Shown here piece after piece: positions 9,601 to 17,922 of a DNA stretch of 46,612 nucleotides; position 1 is the stretch's first letter, and every line of letters starts with the position of its first letter. Made by a program: the position numbers and the translations under genes. Location: assembly GCA_013152475.1 (NCBI GenBank), contig JAADGH010000086.1, positions 1-46,612 on the forward strand, read 5' to 3'. The notes beneath the pieces were generated by a model. It saw only the letters and a list, made by a program, of their open reading frames with translations. It was not told where the DNA came from and searched no databases. Source of the DNA: Planctomycetota bacterium (lineage in GTDB: Bacteria; Planctomycetota; Brocadiia; JAADGH01).

Positions 9601-9962
9601 CAGGCCGAGGCGTCGCCCGTCACGTCCTGCGTCTTCATCCATACGGCGAGGGTGTACGTCTCTCCGGGCGTGACCTCCTTCCGGCTCCCAAGGACCCATC
9701 GCCCCGTGCGGTCCTGCCATTCCTTCGCCCCGGGATTGGCGGAGTCGCTGATGCGGAGGCTGGCCTTGCCGCTGTGCGCCACGCTCCTGTCCCACTCGAG
9801 CCGGGCGGGCGAGCGGAAGGCTGACGGTTTCCATCCGTCGGGCAGGTCGTCGCGATTGCGATCCGCCTCGACGGAGGGATTGTCGGCGAAATCCCTCTCC
9901 CATCCCTCAACCGTGACAACCGACGATAGGCAAAGAAGCAGAACGAGGAGATATCTTCTCAT
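6660..9962 (-). CDS. Large secreted glycoside hydrolase (GH-A/cellulase-like) with N-terminal carbohydrate-binding domain
   Basis: An 1100-residue exported protein. It begins with a signal peptide (about residues 1-20, MRRYLLVLLLCLSS). Next comes a CBM4/9-like jelly roll starting at NPSVEADRNRDDLPDGW, then a second beta-sandwich. The catalytic region (about 425-830) looks like a clan GH-A TIM barrel: GTNIGGYRCF at the barrel start, TTNENS with candidate acid/base E603, and SPEFNW with candidate nucleophile E795. The C-terminus is a beta-rich domain. The Shine-Dalgarno AGAAAGGAG precedes the ATG. The GH family and substrate are not assignable by eye; a beta-glycan hydrolase is the best guess. 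It stands between a phospholipase-like gene and dCMP deaminase, so neighbours give no pathway clue apart from the abundance of other secreted hydrolases in the window. Confidence 0.8.
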   Translation of the reverse strand: MRRYLLVLLLCLSSVVTVEGWERDFADNPSVEADRNRDDLPDGWKPSAFRSPARLEWDRSVAHSGKASLRISDSANPGAKEWQDRTGRWVLGSRKEVTPGETYTLAVWMKTQDVTGDASACIAWFADQKWLKEDYTEHLSGTTDWKRVSVSGKAPAGAKWGTIFLCLGDSKGTVWFDDVHMAKGDSFPRNFEFVDISGACNTGFADDAAGDGKGGWTDQGKNDMRNIAVGEVNLRGIPFRIIDPMRTNERSCIVLKGKGRESFPESAAIPINRKCETIYFLHCCAWGRKGAKVADYEFVYDDGSTAKVPVRKGREVSDWWDCRDTKESAVGWEGSNAESNSVGLTIFPVPNPKPAQKIKEIRFVSAGKAVPILVAITTADGPGVLTDLPVRYEFTDTSGWYEFTFPLDDTNLDSIDLTRFLDAPAGKHGFLAVRDDGHFYFADGTRGRFFGTNIGGYRCFMEKEDAEKLAARLAKYGVNLLRIHAIDGKWGKFIDYSRGDSQHFLADQFDRLDYLFAQLKKRGIYVYFDMLDYRMFQDGDDVKDASKFVHGWKNGIKGATIFNDRLIELQKEFATKFFTHYNPYTKLKYIDDPAVAVVETTNENSVFYFRNTKLTLPCYVEELKQRWNKWLVEKYGDREALAKAWTNAKGECALLPDEDPARSTVVLPMKYLYEAPDEAPYVGERSPVRVSAMKRFFFDLERRYYGEMRAHLKKIGIKVPITGTNQTFCPASTYADAVNDFMSRNNYWCHPNVHAKPFFTFRNKAVLRSDIPRTSNPMTNIASSTVAGKPMISPEFNWPWPIEYRAECLPMMAAYACLQDWDGLLFFAYGRGSQTIQMFGNRSDPVRWGEFPAAALMFHRNDVSVAKNTINVAYTESDIFASRPSHREVKFSPFRHLTYISKVRNVYLDKAYDDNAQPIWDQAVFAEVAKKRGLSRFTDMDKRHVSDTGELCMDSGRQVFTIATPRTKAAIGFLGQAGKIDLAGATIECKTPFAAVMVTSYDGKPIEQSKRLLLTVVARAENTGQAFAKNHSAVPERGKLPVIVEPVDCDLRIKTIGPATLYPLDETGKRRGPVPARFEGGVLFVNTKDFKSPWCEVVME

Positions 9963-10052
9963 GGCCTTCTCCTTTCTGAATGTGTCGTGTGCTGGGGTAA
10001 CGCTACCATATGGGGTTGGGAAATGAAAGAGGCATCCATAAGCGCCACATGG

Positions 10053-10988
10053 CTAACCGATGAGTTCCGCCTCGGGCGGGCGCCAGTCGGCGGTGATCGG
10101 CTGCTGGCGCCTCGGCGGGAGGATGAAGGCCATGGTCACCTCGCGCCAGCGGATGCGCTCCTGATGCCAGCGCTTGCCCTCCTCCTGGGCGTGGGGTGCG
10201 CAGCTTGGCAGGTCGAAGAAGATCGCTCCGCCTTCGTAGCCGACCTCGTTTTTCATCTTCGCGACAAAGTCCTTTTTGAACGGCAGCGACGTGATCTCGT
10301 TGCCGGTCATGTCGAGCAGATGGCGCATGACCCACTTCTCCCGCGCTCGGGTAACCTTTGTCGGATGGGACAGCAGCAGGAACTCATGCTCAACGCTCTC
10401 GAACATGGCATGCACCGCCTGCGCCGAGTTCTCGACGCCCGCGATCAGCAGGTCCTCGACCGATTCGTCGCGGAAGAAGCGCTGGAATATCTGCCGCCCG
10501 ATCTCGTAGGCTTTCGTCCATGCCTCGTCGTAGACCGTTCGGAACGGCACGCCCTTGGGCGCCGGCTCGGGGTTGGCCTTCTCGATGAAGTCGGCCACTT
10601 GATTTTCAACGGGATCGTGGAAGCGCTTGTGGATCACCTCGGGGCTTTCGAACTGGTCCTGGTCGGCAATGAAGTCAAGCCACGTGTGACTCACCGCCAA
10701 ACTGTCCGCCACATAGTGACTCGCAAGGGCGAGCTTGCCCACGGCCCCAAGCTCGTCGCCGGTATTCTTCGAGGCCCGGGCCGTGGAGAGGACGGCGTCG
10801 ATGGCGCTGCGCACCCACGGCGGCTTCTGCCAGAGCCAGTCGGCCACGATGTCCGGGTAGATGGCCAGGTGGTTGAAGACGTCCATCGTCTTACGCTGGT
10901 AGCCGCCGTACTTGAAGCGGTCCGGCCGCCACGAGGTGTGGCGCATCGCGAAGTCCAGCACAAACCAGTGTTCCGTTCCACACGCCAT
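10053..10988 (-). CDS. Putative zinc-dependent phospholipase C/S1-P1-nuclease-like protein
   Basis: A 311-residue, mostly alpha-helical protein. The central helix GKLALASHYVADSLAVSH holds H91, D95 and H101, resembling the metal-binding HxxxD...H helix of the zinc-dependent phospholipase C/P1-nuclease fold. Other candidate zinc ligands are the N-terminal H7, H17 and H40. No signal peptide is evident, which is unusual for this fold because its members are normally exported. A CGGAG Shine-Dalgarno precedes the ATG. The C-terminal 60 residues are polar and Pro/Arg-rich. The gene has its own 90-bp upstream gap from the hydrolase gene and faces tRNA-Leu across 279 bp. Enzymatic function is inferred only from the metal-site pattern. 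Confidence 0.55.
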   Translation of the reverse strand: MACGTEHWFVLDFAMRHTSWRPDRFKYGGYQRKTMDVFNHLAIYPDIVADWLWQKPPWVRSAIDAVLSTARASKNTGDELGAVGKLALASHYVADSLAVSHTWLDFIADQDQFESPEVIHKRFHDPVENQVADFIEKANPEPAPKGVPFRTVYDEAWTKAYEIGRQIFQRFFRDESVEDLLIAGVENSAQAVHAMFESVEHEFLLLSHPTKVTRAREKWVMRHLLDMTGNEITSLPFKKDFVAKMKNEVGYEGGAIFFDLPSCAPHAQEEGKRWHQERIRWREVTMAFILPPRRQQPITADWRPPEAELIG

Positions 10989-11227
10989 ACACGTACTCCG
11001 AAGGGATCACTCGCGTGATAGTGTAGCAAGTGTGGTGGTGGTTTGGGAATGAGAAATTTCGGGAGATGCAGCTCGTCGACGGAATTCGCTTGACGGATTC
11101 CCTTTCGCATACATAAAATACACGTGCCATGACCGATCATCACCCTATCCCCTGGCCGCGTCGCGCCTTGGCGCCCTGCTGCTCATCCTCACCTGGACCA
11201 TAGGGCCCACCCGGAAGCGGAAAGTAG

Positions 11228-11256
11228 TTGACTTGCCTCGATGGGGAATGTATAAT
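11228..11256 (+). promoter_or_regulatory. Promoter of tRNA-Leu(GAG)
   Basis: TTGACT at 11228-11233, a 17-bp spacer and a perfect TATAAT at 11251-11256 lie 11 bp before the mature tRNA 5' end. Confidence 0.85.
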
Positions 11257-11267
11257 TCTAACAGGCC

Positions 11268-11352
11268 GCCGGAGTGGTGGAACTGGCAGACACGCACGTT
11301 TGAGGGGCGTGTGCCTTCGGGCTTGCGGGTTCGAGTCCCGCCTCCGGCACCA
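11268..11352 (+). tRNA. tRNA-Leu (anticodon GAG)
   Basis: The acceptor stem GCCGGAG pairs with CTCCGGC, followed by discriminator A and an encoded CCA. The anticodon stem CACGT/GCGTG encloses the loop TTGAGGG, giving anticodon GAG. A long variable arm follows (GTGCCTTCGGGCTT), typical of class II tRNAs, and the T arm contains GGTTCGAGTCC. It is preceded by a near-consensus promoter and reads CTC/CTT leucine codons. Confidence 0.96.
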
Positions 11353-11636
11353 TTTCCTCTTTTGCCACGGCAATTCGCCGTCGAGACCGCGTCTACGTGC
11401 GTTTTGTAATTACCTGTCTTCTCAATACCTTCTGACAAAGGCCCATTTCCCACCTTGACCCTGGTCGTCTCACGTCGTCCCCCCTTTTTTCTGGAAGCTC
11501 CGGAAACTCTGGGCGTATATTGGGCGGCGGGCGCACCCACATTGACGTTTGACACACGCCTGGAAATGTGCGAATGTGTCTGGCCGAAGTGTGAGAGACC
11601 TGCCTTCCAACCAAGGACCGAATAGGAACGCGCAAC

Positions 11637-13400
11637 GTGCCACCCGATCCTGCCATTGATTCGAGGAACATCACACACGGGCGCGAGATACCGTCGGAGG
11701 GATACTCTGACCAGCCCTACGTCGTGATCAACGACGACGGCAGTTGGCTCTGCGTGATGACCACCGGCCAAGGCCACGAGGGGGCCCCCGGACAGCATGT
11801 GGTCACCACGAGAAGCACCGACCAGGGCAAGACGTGGTCCGATCCGGTGGATGTCGAGCCGGCCGGCGGGCCGGAGGCGTCCTATGCCGTCTTGCTCAAG
11901 GTCCCCGGTGGGCGTATCTATTGCTTCTACAACCACAACACCGACAACCTGCGTGAAGTCATTGCCGACGATCCGCCCTACAAGGGCGGCAAGTGCCGCC
12001 GCGTCGATTCGCAGGGATACTTCGTCTTCAAGTTCTCCGACGACGGCGGCCGGACGTGGTCGGATCAGCGCACCGTCGTGCCGATCCGCGAAATGGACAT
12101 CGACCGGAAGAACGCCTACGAGGGCAAGGTGCGCTTCTTCTGGAATGTCGGTCGTCCGTTCATCCACGACGGTGCGGCGTTCGTATCCGTGCACAAGGTC
12201 GGTGGCTTCGGCGAGGGATTCTTCACGAGATCGGAGGGCGTGTTACTCAAGAGCGAGAACATCCTGACGGAATCCGACCCAGAGAAGATCACATGGCAGA
12301 CGCTGCCCGATGGCGATGCCGGTCTGCGCGCGCCGTCCGGCGGCGGCCCCATCGCCGAGGAACAGATGAGCGATGGATCCTTCTATTGCGTCTACCGAAC
12401 CATCGACGGCCACCCCGCCTGCGCCTACAGCCGCGACGGGGGCCACACATGGACGGAGCCCCAGTACAAGCGCTACGCCGACGGTCGTGTCATGAGACAC
12501 CCCCGAGCCGCGAACTTTGCGTGGCGGTGTCAGAACGGGAAGTTCCTCTATTGGTTCCACAACCACGGCGGCAACTGGTACGAGGATCGCAACCCCGTTT
12601 GGCTGTGCGGCGGCGTCGAGGCCGACACACCGGACGGCAAGGTGATTGAGTGGTCCCAGCCGGAGATCGTGCTCTACGATGACGACCCCTTCGTCCGCAT
12701 GAGCTACCCGGACCTCATCGAGGACGCCGGCCGATACTTCCTGACAGAAACCCAGAAGGACATCGCCCGTGTCCATGAGATCGATCCGGTCTTGCTCGAA
12801 GGTCTGTGGAATCAGTTCGACAACAAGGCTGTCGCATCGGACGGGCTGGTTCTCGATCTGGCGCCGGTACCCGAGGACGCACCCATGCCCAAGCTCCCGG
12901 ACTTCGTCACCCGCGATGCCAAGCGCATGGACTACGGCACGAAGGACCTGCGCCCGGGGTTCGCGCTCGACCTGTGGATTCGCTTCGACTCGCTCGACCC
13001 CAACCAGATCATCCTCGATAGCCGGTCCGAGAATGGCCAGGGGATCTGCCTGCAAACCGCAACTCGAGGTACGGTTGAGATCATCCTGAATGACGGTCGC
13101 ACGGCGAACCGATGGGACTGTGATCCGGGCATGCTGAACGCGGGCACGCTGCACCACATCGCGGTCATCATTGACGGTGGGCCGAAGATCATCCTGTTCC
13201 TCATCGACGGCAAGCTCTGCGACGGCGGCGAGCATCGCCAGTTCGGCTGGGGGCGGTACAGCCCGAACCTGCGCCATGCCAAGGGCGCGGATACACTACG
13301 CGTCGGCGCGAACTTGGAAGGCGAAGTGAAGCGCTTGCGGATCTACGACCGCGCCATCCGAACATCGGAAGCGGTCGGCAACTATCAAGCAGGTGTCTAA
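11637..13400 (+). CDS. Sialidase/BNR-repeat exo-glycosidase with C-terminal LamG-like domain
   Basis: A 587-residue protein built as a six-bladed beta-propeller followed by a concanavalin/LamG-like sandwich (about residues 435-585, starting FALDLWIRFDS). Three Asp-boxes of the S-x-D-x-G-x-T-W type are visible near residues 60, 134 and 265 (STDQGKTW, SDDGGRTW, SRDGGHTW), the hallmark of sialidases and related exo-enzymes. It would remove terminal sialic acid or a related acidic sugar. No signal peptide is visible, so it may act in the cytoplasm. The GTG start has a weak AGGAA upstream. The stop codon directly abuts the ATG of the sulfatase, implying translational coupling and joint action on a sulfated or sialylated glycan. 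The propeller could also belong to a non-sialidase member of the fold. Confidence 0.8.
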   Translation: MPPDPAIDSRNITHGREIPSEGYSDQPYVVINDDGSWLCVMTTGQGHEGAPGQHVVTTRSTDQGKTWSDPVDVEPAGGPEASYAVLLKVPGGRIYCFYNHNTDNLREVIADDPPYKGGKCRRVDSQGYFVFKFSDDGGRTWSDQRTVVPIREMDIDRKNAYEGKVRFFWNVGRPFIHDGAAFVSVHKVGGFGEGFFTRSEGVLLKSENILTESDPEKITWQTLPDGDAGLRAPSGGGPIAEEQMSDGSFYCVYRTIDGHPACAYSRDGGHTWTEPQYKRYADGRVMRHPRAANFAWRCQNGKFLYWFHNHGGNWYEDRNPVWLCGGVEADTPDGKVIEWSQPEIVLYDDDPFVRMSYPDLIEDAGRYFLTETQKDIARVHEIDPVLLEGLWNQFDNKAVASDGLVLDLAPVPEDAPMPKLPDFVTRDAKRMDYGTKDLRPGFALDLWIRFDSLDPNQIILDSRSENGQGICLQTATRGTVEIILNDGRTANRWDCDPGMLNAGTLHHIAVIIDGGPKIILFLIDGKLCDGGEHRQFGWGRYSPNLRHAKGADTLRVGANLEGEVKRLRIYDRAIRTSEAVGNYQAGV

Positions 13401-14831
13401 ATGAGTACCCGACCGAACATCATCGTCATACTCGCCGACGATGCCGGCTACGGCGACATCGGCTGCTTTGGCAGCCCGGACGTTCAAACCCCCTGCCTCG
13501 ACGGACTCGCGTCCGAAGGCATTGCCTTGACACAGCACTACAGCGCTTCCCCCGTCTGTGCGCCGGCCCGGGCAGGCCTGCTCACCGGGAAGTATCCTCA
13601 CCGCGTGGGAGCTCTTGATGTAGTGGAAACCCGCGGCCTCGACCGGATCGCCCTCGGCGTGCCGACCATTGCCGACCTGCTGAAGGAGGCTGGCTACGCA
13701 ACGGGCATGGTCGGCAAGTGGCACAACGGCGCCATCGACCCGCGCTTTCATCCCAATGCGCGCGGTTTTGAGGAGTTCATCGGCTTCCGGGCAGGCATCA
13801 TGAAGTACTGGGACTGGGTCATCGAACGAAACGGATCGTTCGAGCGATCCGACGGGCGCTACCTGACCGACGTCTTCACCGACGAAGCAATCCAGTTCAT
13901 CCAGCGCCACCGGCACAATCCCTTCTTCCTCTACGTAGCATACAACGCCCCCCATACGCCGCTGGAAGCGCCGGACGAGGACGTGGCGCCATTCCGGGAG
14001 ATGGGCAAATTCACAGAGGCCGTCAGCACGATCTACGGCATGGTGCAGCGCATGGACGCGGGCATCGGCCGGATTCTCGAAACGCTTGAGCGTCTGGGCC
14101 TCGCCGAAAACACCCTGCTCCTGTTCACCAGCGACAACGGCCCGATGTTTGCGGGTGCGGGCGAAAACAGCACGGTGCGGTACAACGGGCAGTTCAACGG
14201 CAGCAAGTACGATGTCCTGGAGGGTGGCATCCGCGTGCCGGCGGTCGTTCGCTGGCCGTCGGGGCTGCCGGCGGGTTGCTCGTCCAATTCCTTTGTGCAC
14301 TTCTGCGATTGGCTGCCCACCTTACTTTCCGCGGGTGGTACCGCAGCGCCAGACCCCGGCGACCTCAATGGCCAAGACGTCATACCTTTACTGCGGGAAG
14401 AACAAGGCCAGGTCGCCCCGGTATGCTTCTGGCAGTGGAACCGCTATACCCCCGTGCCCCACAGCAATATCGCCATGCGGGACGGGCCGTGGAAGCTCTA
14501 TCACCCCCCGATCCCTGAAGCGTGCGAGAAGCGCCGATCTGACAATGTGGATCATGCCCGGCACCGCGAGAACCCGGGCGCATTTGCCGACATCGTTCGA
14601 GAGCCCTTCGACCGAACGCTCTCGCTCCCTCGCGATGCGATGCTCTTTAATCTGGACGACGATCCCTACGAACAGCAAGACTTCGCTGCCCAGCAGCCGG
14701 ATCGAGTCGCGGCGATGCAGAAATCGCTCGACGCATGGTTCGAGAAGGTGGAGTCCGAGCGGACGGCTCTCGATGAGGACACGCGGGGATACCCCCTCTG
14801 CCTGACCAACGACCGGACGACTGGGATGTGA
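13401..14831 (+). CDS. Type I (formylglycine) sulfatase, leaderless
   Basis: A 476-residue arylsulfatase-family enzyme. The N-terminus NIIVILADDAGYGD supplies the metal-binding Asp pair. The formylglycine-modification motif CAPAR is at residues 53-57, so C53 would be oxidised to formylglycine. KYPHRVG and GMVGKWHNG are also family motifs, and the second metal site is in FTSDNGPM. It hydrolyses sulfate esters, most likely on a sugar because it is coupled to a sialidase-like gene (no gap between stop and start). There is no signal peptide; most family members are exported, so a cytoplasmic or late-step role is suggested. Maturation needs an anaerobic sulfatase-maturating enzyme or FGE, neither in this window. 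Confidence 0.93.
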   Translation: MSTRPNIIVILADDAGYGDIGCFGSPDVQTPCLDGLASEGIALTQHYSASPVCAPARAGLLTGKYPHRVGALDVVETRGLDRIALGVPTIADLLKEAGYATGMVGKWHNGAIDPRFHPNARGFEEFIGFRAGIMKYWDWVIERNGSFERSDGRYLTDVFTDEAIQFIQRHRHNPFFLYVAYNAPHTPLEAPDEDVAPFREMGKFTEAVSTIYGMVQRMDAGIGRILETLERLGLAENTLLLFTSDNGPMFAGAGENSTVRYNGQFNGSKYDVLEGGIRVPAVVRWPSGLPAGCSSNSFVHFCDWLPTLLSAGGTAAPDPGDLNGQDVIPLLREEQGQVAPVCFWQWNRYTPVPHSNIAMRDGPWKLYHPPIPEACEKRRSDNVDHARHRENPGAFADIVREPFDRTLSLPRDAMLFNLDDDPYEQQDFAAQQPDRVAAMQKSLDAWFEKVESERTALDEDTRGYPLCLTNDRTTGM

Positions 14832-14907
14832 TGTGTTGGCGGAAGGGAACGAGGAGCATCAGAGACGTGAAACCGGTTGCTCACTTCGGCGCGCGAGTGA
14901 TGTTGGG

Positions 14908-14967
14908 CCCCGGCGGCTGGACCCAGCCGGGGGTTGATCGGTATGGAATAAAAGGTCCCCTTTTTTA
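14908..14967. terminator. Convergent-gene hairpins, possible bidirectional terminator
   Basis: Between the convergent sulfatase and GH20 genes are two stem-loops. A GC-rich stem is at 14908-14933 (CCCC/GGGG plus GCTGG/CCAGC with a 2-nt bulge). A short AAAAGG-TCC-CCTTTT stem at 14950-14964 is followed by more T on the plus strand. The second overlaps the GH20 stop codon region. Confidence 0.45.
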
Positions 14968-17883
14968 CCGGACAAGCCAAACCATCCCACGCGAATCCGT
15001 GCCGCCGCGGGAGACGACCTCGCCGCGAATCTCATACTTTGCGTTGGGGTCATGGTCGGTCAAGGGGAGGGTGTAGATGTTCCTCCTGCTGCCGCTGCCG
15101 GCCCAGCCGGGATGGGCGTCTTCCGAGACGACCTTGCCGTTGCAGAGGAGCTGAGTCTTTGCAATGGCCAGGCCGTGCGAGCCTCGGGTGTATTCCCATT
15201 CGACTTGAACGTCGCCGGACCCCTTCAACAAGAGCTTTGTCACGTCGAAGGTCAGCGTGGTCCCCTTTTCGCTCATTTGCGCGGGCGTCCAATCGCCTAT
15301 CTTGGTACAGCTACCGGTCAGAAAACCGAACTTCGCGCCGGGCGGGAGCTTGGCGATCTCGCCGGCCTGGAGCTTTTTCGACAGGTCTTTCATCTTCGCC
15401 GCGAACGCGCCCCATTGCTCGGCCTGCTTCCGAAGCCGGTCCACATCTCCCTTGTATGCGCCGCAGTTCTCGACGAAGAAGGCATACCGCTCGGCCAGTT
15501 CCGTGGCGGTTTGCTTCAAGCCCGTTAGCATCTCGGCGATTTGATCGAGCTTCGCCGGGTCCTTGGCTCTTGAGGCCCCCCCGTAGAGCGCGGTAGCCCT
15601 TTGGAGCGCCGAGAGTTTTTCCGCGGCGTAGCGCATCGAGTCGAAGGCGAGTTTCGTCCCGCGAAGGGTGAGTTGGTTCCGGCGGGCCTTTGCCTCCATG
15701 GCCTCGACGCGCTGCACAGCGGAGTCCATCGCAGCGACGAACGCGCTCGCGCCCTCGCCGAGCTTCGGCTGCTTGAGCGAGAAATCGCGCACGACCCTGC
15801 CCGGAGGCGCCCAGAGCAAATCCTTCATCACCCTTCCGTTGCGCCACGCCCTCGTCGCGGCCTTGATGGGGATGGGGTCGAAGATCGTTTCTTCGATCTG
15901 CTCCCTGGCGTTCGGGCCGGTGAGCCCCCACCAGATGTCCGCGAAGCGCCGATCAAACTCGGCCTTCGAGGTCGAGGCGGGGGACCAGGAGCACTCGGCC
16001 GCAAAGATCAGGCCATACCAGCTACTCTCCAGAACGCGGCCGTACATGAATTGCCATGTCGTGCAACATGCGCCGCCGCATCTGCGTTCCTTGCCCGCGC
16101 GGTAGAAGCCCCTGATCCCGCGGAAGCTCGTCGGGTAGTTGGGGTAAATCCATTGAGCCCCCACCACCGCCGGGCAGCAGTACACGTCCTTGAACCCGAG
16201 CTTCTGATACTCCTCGATCTGCGGATAGCTCGCCGGGCCGTGGTAAATCCACTCGGTGGGGATGCAGTCCTTTTCCAACTTGTCCTGATACTGGATCGTC
16301 ATGTAGCTCAGCTCCGGCGTCGGCCCGCGATGGGATGGCCAGAACATCATCGTCTTGCCGTGTTTCTTGACGAGCCGGTTCAACTTGTTCATGTGCTCGA
16401 CATAGAGCCCCCCGACGCCGTCCCTCTCGATCTTCGCGCGGCATTTGGGGCATTTGCCGAATCCCATCTCGAACTCGTCGCCCCCGACGTGAATGAACTC
16501 CGTCGTCGGAAACGCCTCGACCAGCTCGCCGTACACATCGTCTAAGAATTCCCACGTTCGCGCCTCGCTGGTGCAAAAGACCCAGGCATTTCCCGCCTCG
16601 CGCAGGTCCTTCATTTCGTCGTGCCGCAGCACGGCCGAGGCATGACCCAGCGACTCGAATTGCGGGATGAGCTGCATGTGATACTTTTTCGCAAATGCGG
16701 TAAGCGTTCTTGCCTTCTCATGGGTGAACGTGTCCTCGCGCCCCAGGAAGGGATACTTCCTGAACTTGAAATCATCTTCCATGTAGAACATCAGGGCATT
16801 GATCTTGCACCGGGCAAGCCAGCGGATGACGCGCTTCACATAATCCACGTTCACGGTCTGTCCGCGGGCGATGTCGTACTGGATGATGCGGTAGGGGAAG
16901 CTCGGCCAGTCTGTGATTGTGCCGTGCGGCAGGATCGCGCCGCCGTCGGCGGGCCGAGCCATTTGGCCCAGCGTCATTGCGCCGTAGAGGCAGCCGGCCT
17001 CGCCCCGGCCTATGACGCGCGCACCCTTTTCATCCACGATCAGGCGATAGCCCTCCGAGGCGTCGGGCAGCCCCTCCGAAACCGGCCAGGACGTTTGGCC
17101 GCTTACGCCGAGGGCGATGTCCGACGGCTGCGGTTTGTTTACTTTTGCGATTTGTAACGCGACACCGGTTCGCTCCTGGACAATGGCCCGAAGCTCCTCC
17201 GCCGCGAAGGCCAGGCTCGGCGGCGCGCCCTCCGCGAACACGATTCGTGTTTGCGATGAGATTTTCATATCCCCTTCGGCGAGATGGACCTCTTTCGGCG
17301 CGGGGATGATCGAGATGTTTCGGCGTGCCATGGCCTTCGCCGTTTCCATCCGCCGCCGCAGTTCCGGAGACAGCGTCGCCGCATAGGCGAGGATCGGCCT
17401 GGCCTTCCGGTGGCGGTAGATCGTCCAGCCGTCCCCTTTGGTTTTGCCGATGGCGAAGATGTCCACGTAACCCCGCTCGCGGTCCGCATCGGTCAGTTTC
17501 TCCGTGAGGTCAATGGCGTCCCGGTTGGCCCGGCCCCATGCGTTGCCCGCGGTGACGACGGGTCCTTCGTAGATCACCGGGCCGTCCTCCGCGTCACGCC
17601 GGAGGATCAACTGATACGACGAGCCTTTGCCCGTATAGGCCACGACGTTTCCGAGACGAACCCAGTAGCCGACGGCCGGCTCCTTCGGCACGGGAAAGCG
17701 CAATTGGACGGACTTCCCCGACTCCTGCCGTCCGATATGGCGTTCCCCCATGGGCGTCGGCGCAATCGGCTCGATTTTCTCCGCCAGATCACCGTATTCC
17801 GCCCAGCGATCCCCGGCGCAAGCGGAACCGCCGATCGCCAATGCCACGAGGAACGTTGCAAGCGCTATGAGCACAGTTCGCAT
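14965..17883 (-). CDS. Secreted GH20 beta-N-acetylhexosaminidase
   Basis: A 972-residue exported enzyme. The signal peptide is residues 1-23 (ending ACAG). A beta-sandwich precedes the GH20b-like domain (IIPAPKEV, about residues 193-300). The GH20 catalytic barrel follows from FPYRIIQYDIARG. The catalytic pair is D469-E470 in HVGGDEFEMG; E470 is the acid, and the substrate acetamido group is the nucleophile in this family. A helical region (about 690-850) and a C-terminal beta-sandwich complete it. It would release terminal GlcNAc or GalNAc from glycans outside the cytoplasm. GGAG precedes the ATG. It is followed, 39 bp from its start on the upstream side, by a Tat-exported oxidoreductase gene, so the two may be one transcript. 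It converges on the sialidase-sulfatase pair, together suggesting mucin- or glycosaminoglycan-like substrates. Confidence 0.93.
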   Translation of the reverse strand: MRTVLIALATFLVALAIGGSACAGDRWAEYGDLAEKIEPIAPTPMGERHIGRQESGKSVQLRFPVPKEPAVGYWVRLGNVVAYTGKGSSYQLILRRDAEDGPVIYEGPVVTAGNAWGRANRDAIDLTEKLTDADRERGYVDIFAIGKTKGDGWTIYRHRKARPILAYAATLSPELRRRMETAKAMARRNISIIPAPKEVHLAEGDMKISSQTRIVFAEGAPPSLAFAAEELRAIVQERTGVALQIAKVNKPQPSDIALGVSGQTSWPVSEGLPDASEGYRLIVDEKGARVIGRGEAGCLYGAMTLGQMARPADGGAILPHGTITDWPSFPYRIIQYDIARGQTVNVDYVKRVIRWLARCKINALMFYMEDDFKFRKYPFLGREDTFTHEKARTLTAFAKKYHMQLIPQFESLGHASAVLRHDEMKDLREAGNAWVFCTSEARTWEFLDDVYGELVEAFPTTEFIHVGGDEFEMGFGKCPKCRAKIERDGVGGLYVEHMNKLNRLVKKHGKTMMFWPSHRGPTPELSYMTIQYQDKLEKDCIPTEWIYHGPASYPQIEEYQKLGFKDVYCCPAVVGAQWIYPNYPTSFRGIRGFYRAGKERRCGGACCTTWQFMYGRVLESSWYGLIFAAECSWSPASTSKAEFDRRFADIWWGLTGPNAREQIEETIFDPIPIKAATRAWRNGRVMKDLLWAPPGRVVRDFSLKQPKLGEGASAFVAAMDSAVQRVEAMEAKARRNQLTLRGTKLAFDSMRYAAEKLSALQRATALYGGASRAKDPAKLDQIAEMLTGLKQTATELAERYAFFVENCGAYKGDVDRLRKQAEQWGAFAAKMKDLSKKLQAGEIAKLPPGAKFGFLTGSCTKIGDWTPAQMSEKGTTLTFDVTKLLLKGSGDVQVEWEYTRGSHGLAIAKTQLLCNGKVVSEDAHPGWAGSGSRRNIYTLPLTDHDPNAKYEIRGEVVSRGGTDSRGMVWLVR

Positions 17884-17922
17884 CTCTGTTTTCTCCGAAA
17901 GGAAAAAGGGACGTTCTGCTTT

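Noticed and set aside
11541..11580. Possible promoter before the sialidase gene (TTGACA at 11549)
   Set aside because: No acceptable -10 hexamer at 16-18 bp spacing, so I did not list it.
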